Shown piece after piece: positions 56,630-64,000 of a stretch of 64,000 bases of DNA. The DNA is from Helichrysum umbraculigerum. Taxonomy: Eukaryota > Streptophyta > Magnoliopsida > Asterales > Asteraceae. Position 1 is the first letter of the stretch, and each line of letters begins with the position of its first letter. Location: assembly GCA_949592205.1 (NCBI GenBank), contig CATIUR010000002.1, positions 132,444,090 to 132,508,089 of the forward strand. The letters are read 5' to 3'. The notes beneath the pieces are model-generated. The model was given only the letters and a program-made list of their open reading frames with translations. It was not told the origin of the DNA and did not search any database. A program made the position numbers and the translations under genes.

Positions 56630-59600
56630 ATTTGTGTCTTGAGTCGTGGTCACGGTTTTAAATAGTTGAGGGTACTTTTTGCGCATTTCATCCTCGCGTT
56701 CCCAGGTGAACTCTGGGCCTCTTTTCGAGTTCCATCGAATTTTGATAAGTTTGATCCGACTGTTTCGGAGTTTCTGTGTTTTCGTGTCCATTACTTCAAG
56801 CGGTTCCTCCACGAAATTGAGTTTTGAGTCGACATAAATTTCGTCGGGAGGTATGATTAACGCTTCGTCGGATAGACACTTCTTAAGATTACTCACGTGA
56901 AACGTGTCGTGAATATTACTAAGTTCTTGCGGCAGTTTAAGCTTATAAGCTACAGGACCAATCCTTGCTAGGATCTCAAAAGGTCCGATGTAACGTGGAT
57001 TCAATTTACCGTGTTTTCCAAATCGCACAACTCCTTTCCAAGGAGATACTTTGAGTAGGACTCTGTCACCTACTTGAAATTCTAAAGGTTTTCGTCTATT
57101 GTCTGCATAACTCTTTTGTCGGTCTCGTGCCGTTTTCAATCGATTAAGCACTTGAGATATCTTGTCCGTTGTCTCTTGGACTATCTCAGGACCTGATAAC
57201 TGTCTGTCATCCATTTCTGCCCAACAGAGTGGGGATCGGCACTTGCGTCCGTACAACGCCTCGAAAGGTGCCATTTGAATGCTCGTATGATAACTATTGT
57301 TGTATGAGAATTCGGCTAAAGGAAGATGAACATCCCAATTTTCTCCATAATCAATCACGCAGGCTCGTAGCAAGTCCTCAAGCGTTTGTATCGTTCGCTC
57401 GCTTTGACCGTCGGTTTGTGGGTGGTAGGCGGTACTCATGTCGAGTCTAGTGCCTAAAGCTTGTTGCAGTGTTTGCCAGAAGCGAGAGGTGAAACGTGCA
57501 TCTCTATCAGAGATGATAGATAATGGAACTCCATGTCTAGAAACAACTTCTTTTATGTAAATTCTAGACAGCTTTTCCATCTTATCCGTTTCCTTAATGG
57601 CAAGAAAGTGAGCTGACTTTGTCAGTCGGTCGACAATCACCCATATGGAGTCCATCCCAGATGATGTTTTCGGTAACTTCGTAATGAAATCCATCGTGAT
57701 GTGTTCCCATTTCCATTTGGGCAACTCAGGTTGTTGTAAAAGTCCAGACGGCTTTTGGTACTCAGTCTTAACTTTTGCACAAGTCAGACATCTACTAACA
57801 TAGGTGGCAATGTCTCTTTTCATACCAGGCCACCAGTAAAATCCTTTCAGATCGTGATACATCTTATCAGCACCAGGATGTATCGAGTAATTGGACTTAT
57901 GAGCTTCGTCTAATACTAGGCTACGTAGCTCATCAACACAAGGAATCCAAATTCGATTCATGAAGTACAATACTCCATTTTCCTTAGACTCCAGTTGCTT
58001 CTCCATCCCTTTGAGGGATTCGTCCTTCATACGTTCTGGAGTAAAGGCCGCTTGTTAAGCATCACGAATTTGGGAAATCAGATCCAAGTGGATTGTCAGT
58101 CCTAAGGCTCGAACTCTTCGAGGTTTTACTCGTTCCTTACGACTCAAGGCATCCGCTACTACATTAGCTTTGCCTGGATGGTACTTGATTTCACAGTCGT
58201 AATCATTCAGCAATTCAACCCAACGTCTATGTCTCATGTTGAGTTCTTTCTGATCAAATATATGTTGGAGACTTTTGTGATCTGTAAAGATCGTACACTT
58301 CGTACCGTATAGGTAGTGTCTCCAAATCTTAAGGGCAAAAACAACTGCTCCTAGCTCTAAGTCATGCGTCGTATAGTTCTTCTCGTGAATCTTCAATTGA
58401 CGAGACGCATAAGCAATGACTTTGTCGTTTTGCATTAACACGCAACCTAATCCTTGATGTGAGGCATCACAGTAGACAACAAAGTTTTCTACTCCTTCTG
58501 GTAAGGACATGATAGGTGCGGTGCTCAATTTCTCTTTCAGCAGTTGAAAAGCATTCTCTTGCTTCTCGCCCCAATCAAACTTCTTGTCTTTTTGCGTTAG
58601 GGCGGTGATTGGTTGAGCTATCTTCGAGAAATTCTCGATGAATCTTCGGTAGTAACCGGCTAGCCCAAGGAATTGTCGTATCTCAGTTGGGGTTTTTGGG
58701 GCTTCCCAATTCTTAATCGCCTCAATTTTGGATGGGTCTACATGAATTCCTTTGTTATTAATCACATGACCAAGGAAATGAACCTCACGCATCCAAAACT
58801 CACATTTAGAGAACTTTGCATAAAGCTTCTCTTTCTCCAGTAATTCAAGAATCATTCTCAGATGTTGTTCATGGTCTTCCTTTGTTCGCGAGTATATCAA
58901 AATATCGTCAATGAACACTATGACGAACTTATCCAAGTAAGGTTTACATACTCTATTCATTAGATCCATGAATACTGCTGGCGCATTCGTTAGCCCAAAC
59001 GGCATAACTAGGAACTCGTAATGACCATATCGAGTCATAAACGCAGTCTTTGGGATATCTTCATCCCGTACCTTCAGTTGATGGTAGCCCGATCTCAAGT
59101 CGATCTTTGAGTAATAACTTGACCCTTGCAGCTGGTCAAACAAATCATCAATGCGTGGCAGTGGGTATCGGTTCTTAATCGTCACTTTGTTCAGTTCTCG
59201 ATAATCGATACACATCCGCATTGATCCATCCTTCTTCTTGACGAATAAAACCGGAGCTCCCCACGGTGAAAAGCTCGGTCGGATGAATCCTAAATCCAAC
59301 AGTTCTTGCAATTGTGCAGACAGTTCCTGCATTTCTGATGGAGCTAGACGATAAGGCGCACGAGCAATCGGTGCAGCTCCCGGCACTAGGTCGATATGAA
59401 ATTCAACCTACCGCGGAGGTGGTAACCCTGGTAGCTCGTCAGGAAATACTCCTGGGTAGTCGCGTACTACGGCCACGTCGTCTATGCGTCGCTCCTCGGG
59501 TTTCTTGTCCACAACATGTACCAAAAATGCTTGGTACCCTTTTCGTAGATACTTATTTGCCTTCATGCATGAAATCGTTTTCACCATACGATTACTCTTT

Positions 59601-61270
59601 TCTCCTTGAATCATCAACATTTCTCCTGACGGTAAAGGTAACCGTACAATCTTTTCATGACAGATGATCTCCGCGCGATTTAGTGACAACCAATCCATGC
59701 CAACCACTATATCGAAGCTCCCTAGTTCTACCGGTAGTAAGTCTATTTTGAAAGAATGACCTTCTAACGTTAAGGTGCATCCTGGTACTATTTCTCCTGA
59801 TTCAATCAACTTACCATCGGCTAGCTCTACAGTATATTTGTTATCTAGCTTAAGGGATTCGATCTCTAATAGTGGTCTAAACTCAGTGGACACAAAGCTT
59901 AAATCAGCACCGGAATCAAATAACACAGAAGCAAAGTGGTTGTTTACAAGAAACGTACCAGTGACTGTGTTAGGATCCTGACGTGCCTCTGGTGCTCCTA
60001 ACATGAACACGCGTCCACGAGCTGGTTGATTGTTGTTGTTGTTTGTACGGTTGTTGTTGTTGGCTCGGTTGTTGTTGTTTCCACGGTTGTTTCCATTGTT
60101 GTTGCGGTTACGAGCGTTGTTGGCGTTACGGTTTTGGTTATTGAGTCGAGGGCATCGGTTTCGATAGTGCCTCGTGTCGCCACACTCAAAACATCCTTGG
60201 TTTTGGCGAGCAGTGTTTCCCTTAGGGGTAGGGTTTACCTTATAGTTTTGGGCTTTGTGACCCCATCCCTTACAGCTGTCGCAAAACCAACATTCACCCT
60301 CATGGTGTTTGCTACACTTATCACACTTAGGTTTGTTACCCAAGTATGGCTTTGGTTCTACAATGGTGGCAGCGTAAGACTTTGGATTTCCAGATCCCTT
60401 CTTGTTGGATTGACCCTGACGGTCATTCCATTTACGCTTCTTACCTCCAGAACTACCAGCTTCAGTACTGATCGGCTCAACCTTGGCCGGCACAGTTTTC
60501 TGTGTCAGCGTCCCCATTCTAACTGCTTCATCAGTCAAACTCTGCGCTAGAGTAACAGCGCTCCTGAAGTTGTCAGGTTTGGAGGACGTAACTAAACTCC
60601 TGATCTGTGGTGCCAGTCCATACACATAGCGTTCAATACGCTTGTACTCAGGTGTTACCATATGTGGCACAAGACGAGCTAGTTCTTGGAACCTGGTTGT
60701 ATAACCAGTGATATCAGCACCAATCATTGCAATGTTCCATAGCTCAGTCTCAATTTTCTGCATCTCACTTCGAGGGCAGAATTCTTCCATCATCATACGC
60801 TTCAATGTTTCCCATGTCATGGAATAAGCAGCTGGTCGTCCCATCGACTGGACTTGACTGTTCCACCAAGTCAAAGCTTTATCAGCCAGTGTGCAGGCGA
60901 CATATTTCACCGTAGTGTCTGGTAGACAATCACTGATGTCCAACACAGAATCCATCTTTTCTATCCAGTGTATAATACCAATAGCACCTTCAGTGCCACA
61001 GAAGGGAGGTGGTTTACAAGCCTGAAATGTCTTATATGAACACCCTCGGCGAGTATTCATAACAGTCTCAGCATTAACAGGGGTCGATCCACTGTTATTA
61101 ATCCCATTCTCACGGTTTCGACTTGCCTCATACTCGGCAATACCTTCAGCTATGCGTCTAGCTATCAACTGCTCAGTAGTTTCCTCAGTGTTAGGGGGTG
61201 TAATGGTTTCAGATGTAGGGGGTACAGTTGTCTTCTGACTGTTCCTAGTAATTCGTCGTTTTGGCGGCAT
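56627..61270 (-). pseudogene. gag-pol: Second element gag-pol polyprotein with two nonsense mutations
   Basis: One frame of 1548 codons is interrupted by TAG at codon 621 (59408-59410, in PPRQVEF) and TAA at codon 1072 (58055-58057, before QAAFTPER). Both replace Gln by C-to-T changes. The order is Gag from MPPKRRITRNSQ, Cys/His clusters, an Asn-rich linker, protease DSGA, RT FIDDILIYS, RNase H, integrase HHCC and DDE, GPF..ARIG, and the chromodomain-like KIRWNSKRGPEFTWE. In the gag knuckle CDSCKGWGHKAQNY the last Cys is Tyr, and in the next knuckle GH is RH. The copy cannot make a full polyprotein. Confidence 0.92.
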
Positions 61271-61906
61271 AGTTTAGTTCTGCGATGAATAAAATGCAGA
61301 AGTCAATGCCAAAATAATGAATGTGATGAACAAGATTTCACATTGTCTATCAAATGAATAGTATGGAGAATTTGAAAGAATAAGGTTTCACATTGTATAT
61401 TGCACGACTTTGAAACACCCATATGTATTTTGTACAATATAATCACGTTGGCCAGGCGTCATTATATAATGCCAAATACATATTTCTTTTCATCATCGTT
61501 TAAGTGCAATCAATGTTTTATGGGATTCAAGATAAAATCAATAATTCAAAGTATGGTAGGTTTCAAAGTTTGCAAGAAATGGTTTCAACAATTATTACGT
61601 GGTAACTTTTCTATCACATGTATATAGAGATGAATATCATTCGCACGAAATTTCGAATCGAACCTAGGTTATATTATACATTAACTAGAACGTTCTTACA
61701 TCGTTTCATTACAAAACTTGATGATATCTTCTATATCCATCAAGAGTGGTTTCCAATACAACACGAGTTGCTACAGTACTAATTAGGCTAAACTTAGCTA
61801 TACTTAAATCTTAACAAAATGGTTATATTCCTACGACAGTTCTTCATCAGTTCATTATTAAGCTATCTTTAGCTATATTCTCTGTCGCAGTGTAGATCTT
61901 TCACTT
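61271..61906. other. Leader between gag and the pre-gag ORFs of the second element
   Basis: AT-rich, with no conserved protein. A 75-codon + strand frame (61400-61627) has no support. Confidence 0.6.
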
Positions 61907-62362
61907 TTACTCCTGATTCAGATTGGGAGAGAAGTAGCGTGTTTCCAGCATAGTTTTGTATCGCAGAGTCGGATAATAGTCCAGATCATTCTCAGTTGAG
62001 CATTTGCACAAACGTTTGATCCAAGACTTAACTATTTTCTTGCGATTACTAGCCACTTTCTTCCAGAAGCGTATTTTATCCTTAACTCGGACAATCATAG
62101 GCCTCTTTAGGATTCTCAATTCTAGCTCATGGTTCCTACATTTGAACACAAGCTCCCAATATTGACCATCCAATCTTTCAGCCTGATCTTGTACTCTTTC
62201 GTACTCCTCTATGTTGACCATGCCGAATTGGTGGTTTTCAATTTCTTCTTCCACAAGTTCCATTATCGGAACTGTTTCGGTATCGACATATACATATTGT
62301 ATCTGCTCGTCGATGGTTATGTCCTCATCTGAGGAGTATTCATTTATAACTGGTTCTGCCAT
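61907..62362 (-). CDS. Second element pre-gag ORF B (151 aa, unknown function)
   Basis: Start MAEPVINEYSSDED, with A at -3 and G at +4. The first 55 residues are acidic and the rest is basic (VRVKDKIRFWKKVASNRKKI). Helical segments occur in the middle (YERVQDQAERLDGQYWELVF). There are cysteines at KRLCKCS but no clear zinc motif. It ends shortly after TRYFSPNLNQE. No family is recognised. It is collinear with gag-pol and lies between gag and ORF A, where a leader is expected. Confidence 0.6.
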   Translation of the reverse strand: MAEPVINEYSSDEDITIDEQIQYVYVDTETVPIMELVEEEIENHQFGMVNIEEYERVQDQAERLDGQYWELVFKCRNHELELRILKRPMIVRVKDKIRFWKKVASNRKKIVKSWIKRLCKCSTENDLDYYPTLRYKTMLETRYFSPNLNQE

Positions 62363-62735
62363 TTTTCCAGTTTCAAGAGATCTATAGGTTACAAAGACAT
62401 TTTTCAGTATCCACAGTTATGTAGTCTCTATTGTCAATATATAATCCAATCACAACGCACAGTAACATAAACAATAATAATAAACCAAATACATATGTCA
62501 TATCATATAACTGATCGTAGTTAGTTCACAGGTTTTTATACAAAACACGATGGATCTATCCTAGATACCCATCGATCCAGAAACTAATCAAAGCATGACG
62601 GGTCTGTCTACACACCGTCGATCCAAATGATATACAAAACATGACAGGTCTGTCTATACCCGTCGAACCAAAGTTCCAAGTCTAATACATAGTATATATA
62701 CAATCTTAAGTAGGCACAACCCGCCCTACATAGGT
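62363..62735. other. Spacer between the two pre-gag ORFs
   Basis: The stretch contains short repeats of a GACGGGTCTGTCTA-like phrase (62541-62672, three diverged copies of GAYSGRTCTRTCTA...CGTCGATCC). I see no protein-coding signal. Confidence 0.55.
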
Positions 62736-63497
62736 CTAACGAAAATACGGTAGAAATGATCCCACGGCTGTCCTCAACACAGCCATCACTACACAAACAC
62801 CAACCACAAGCCCTGCAATCCTAACACGTCTCTCAAGTGTCCTCACACGAGCACGTGCGGACTCAGCTATCTCCTGGGCAGTAAACACATGGTTCAACAG
62901 AAAGTGATGATGCTCATGTATACCAGCCATGTCCCCATACAGACGGGAGACCTCATCCTGTACCTGTCCAAGGTGAGAACTCCTGCTAGAGGTAATACAG
63001 AACAATGTACGCATAACAGCAACTAATGTAGGGAGAGTCTGCTCTATCGGCTCTCCAGTGGTAGGCAATGGGGCTGGGGGTCGTGAAGACTCTCCTGTCT
63101 CAAATGTGGAGGGAAAACCCTCTAATGACCTCCAGTGCCTCAACATAAGAGTCATCCACTCTAGATGAGCACATCTGGGTGCTATCCGTGGAGACTCAAC
63201 AGACTCGTCTGCCAATGCTAACGGACCAATAGGAAGATCTCGGACACACATCCTCGGTGTCCTCCTAAACACAGGCCTGCGAGAAGTCTCAGCAGCCTGA
63301 TGGTGAATACCTGTAGTGATAGGGGTAACCTCATGTGCTGTCGGTGGTGGCACGATGTAAGCGTCACTAGTGTCATCGGACATGTCTCTCAAACGAACAG
63401 ATGACTCATCCCCTACAGTGATCGCGGGACCCTCAAAAGTAGCCTCGGTCGGCTCCTCATCCGAAGCATAAACATGGTAAAGTGATTGACTAGACAT
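62736..63497 (-). CDS. Second element pre-gag ORF A (253 aa) with C-terminal hydrophobic segment
   Basis: Start MSSQSLYHVYASDEEPTE, 155 bp after the primer-binding site. It has an acidic, disordered-looking N-terminal half with many Ser, Thr and Pro. Next comes a helical region (SHLGQVQDEVSRLYGDMAG and EIAESARARVRTLERRVR), then a strongly hydrophobic run at about 232-250 (IAGLVVGVCVVMAVL) near the C-terminus. This is the profile of a tail-anchored coiled-coil protein. The array family also has a coiled-coil ORF here, but the sequences are not obviously alike. Function and expression are unknown. Confidence 0.65.
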   Translation of the reverse strand: MSSQSLYHVYASDEEPTEATFEGPAITVGDESSVRLRDMSDDTSDAYIVPPPTAHEVTPITTGIHHQAAETSRRPVFRRTPRMCVRDLPIGPLALADESVESPRIAPRCAHLEWMTLMLRHWRSLEGFPSTFETGESSRPPAPLPTTGEPIEQTLPTLVAVMRTLFCITSSRSSHLGQVQDEVSRLYGDMAGIHEHHHFLLNHVFTAQEIAESARARVRTLERRVRIAGLVVGVCVVMAVLRTAVGSFLPYFR

Positions 63498-63651
63498 ACT
63501 GTGACAATTGAAATTGTGTGTGACGTGTCAGTCGTATGTTAGATGTATGCAAACGTATGTATGTATGAATGCATGAATGTTCTAGCCAAGGCTATAGTCT
63601 AGGTCTCTAAGGTTTTCAGTCACCTAAAGAATTCTAGTTCGCTATAACCAA

Positions 63652-63665
63652 TGGCTCTGATACCA
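63652..63665 (-). promoter_or_regulatory. Second element primer-binding site (initiator Met tRNA)
   Basis: TGGTATCAGAGCC on the - strand lies four bases from the LTR starting at 63670. The same tRNA primer is used by the array family. Confidence 0.93.
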
Positions 63666-63669
63666 AGTC

Positions 63670-64000
63670 TGTCACACCCCCAAAATCGGTAATTGTGTTT
63701 ATTTAATGTTTAGCGGAAGCAAGTTATAATAAGCGGAAGCATCATGTGTAAACAGTTTAACAGCGGGGGTGATGACTTTACAATTGTGCATTCATTGTAT
63801 CAGAGCATATGATCATACAGAACATAATATATTAAGGATGCCAGTTTAAACAGTTGTTACAAAGGTAGTACGACTATGTAAGTCATACAGTTGTAATAGA
63901 GTTTAAAACATTTAAGTTTTACAATATTTATGTTAAGATAAGATTTCATGAGTATAACTGCAATGTCTGCAGTAATACAGAGGAAATCCTCAAAAGCTGT
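63670..64000 (-). repeat. Right (5') LTR of the second element, partial
   Basis: It starts TGTCACACCCCC and follows 52892-53222 closely, with about four differences. The window ends inside it. Confidence 0.92.

Larger units (their letters stand above)
52892..64000 (-). mobile_element. Second Ty3/gypsy chromovirus-like element, 5' LTR cut by the window end
   Basis: The left LTR (52892-56592, 3' LTR of this - strand element) is followed by an internal region of 7077 bp (56593-63669) and the start of the right LTR (63670-64000). Over the 331 shared LTR bases I count about four differences, more than between LTRs of the tandem array, so the insertion is older. Its proteins are homologous to those of the array but clearly a different family. 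Two extra ORFs lie before gag. Confidence 0.93.

Overview
The window is plant nuclear DNA, almost certainly from a eudicot and probably from the Asteraceae. Three genes have GT-AG introns and plant-specific families (a DEMETER/ROS1-type DNA demethylase, an NPH3/RPT2-like protein, a PTM-like PHD/DDT protein). The rest is mostly Ty3/gypsy retrotransposons with very long LTRs, plus MITEs and SINEs. The family-level placement is inference from the repeat types.

Layout. (1) 1-1757: the last six exons of a DEMETER-like 5-methylcytosine DNA glycosylase on the + strand, ending at 1120. A near-perfect 93-bp inverted repeat (1121-1343) begins one base after the stop codon. (2) 1758-31786: a head-to-tail array of one Ty3/gypsy family with a chromodomain-like C-terminus (Tekay/Del-like), all on the - strand. 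The order is LTR-int-LTR-int-LTR-int-LTR-partial int, with a period of about 8,012 bp and neighbours sharing LTRs. Only the third gag-pol frame is fully open (1469 codons). Units 1 and 2 carry nonsense mutations, and unit 4 carries a frameshift and a lost 5' end. Each complete unit has an extra coiled-coil ORF between the primer-binding site and gag. (3) 31787-36186: a gene-free stretch with a hAT-type MITE, a Mutator-type foldback MITE with 9-bp target duplication, a SINE with a perfect 19-bp target duplication, and a small MITE family. Pieces of that small MITE appear to bracket the retrotransposon array. (4) 36187-40297: a five-exon NPH3/RPT2-like (BTB-NPH3) gene, + strand, 624 aa. (5) 40298-43486: non-coding, with a microsatellite, a possible 7SL-like Pol III gene (USE plus TATA) and a 122-bp tandem duplication. 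(6) 43487-50987: a nine-exon PTM-like gene, - strand, about 1752 aa, with a SINE in one intron. (7) 51021-52891: intergenic, with two MITEs. (8) 52892 to the window end: a second, older Ty3/gypsy element with a 3.7-kb LTR, on the - strand. Its gag-pol has two in-frame stops, and two extra ORFs lie upstream of gag.

How the parts relate. The two retroelement families share an architecture: the initiator-Met-tRNA primer site, extra ORF(s) before gag, a polypurine tract next to a hairpin that overlaps the pol stop codon and shows a compensatory base change between families, and an LTR cluster of short dyad-symmetric repeats. All five premature stops are explained by C-to-T changes, four of them at CAG. 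That fits decay of methylated DNA, and the array lies about 640 bp from a DNA demethylase gene. Exon coordinates were derived by reading splice sites and checking phase by hand. Family assignments come from recognised motifs; no database search was run.
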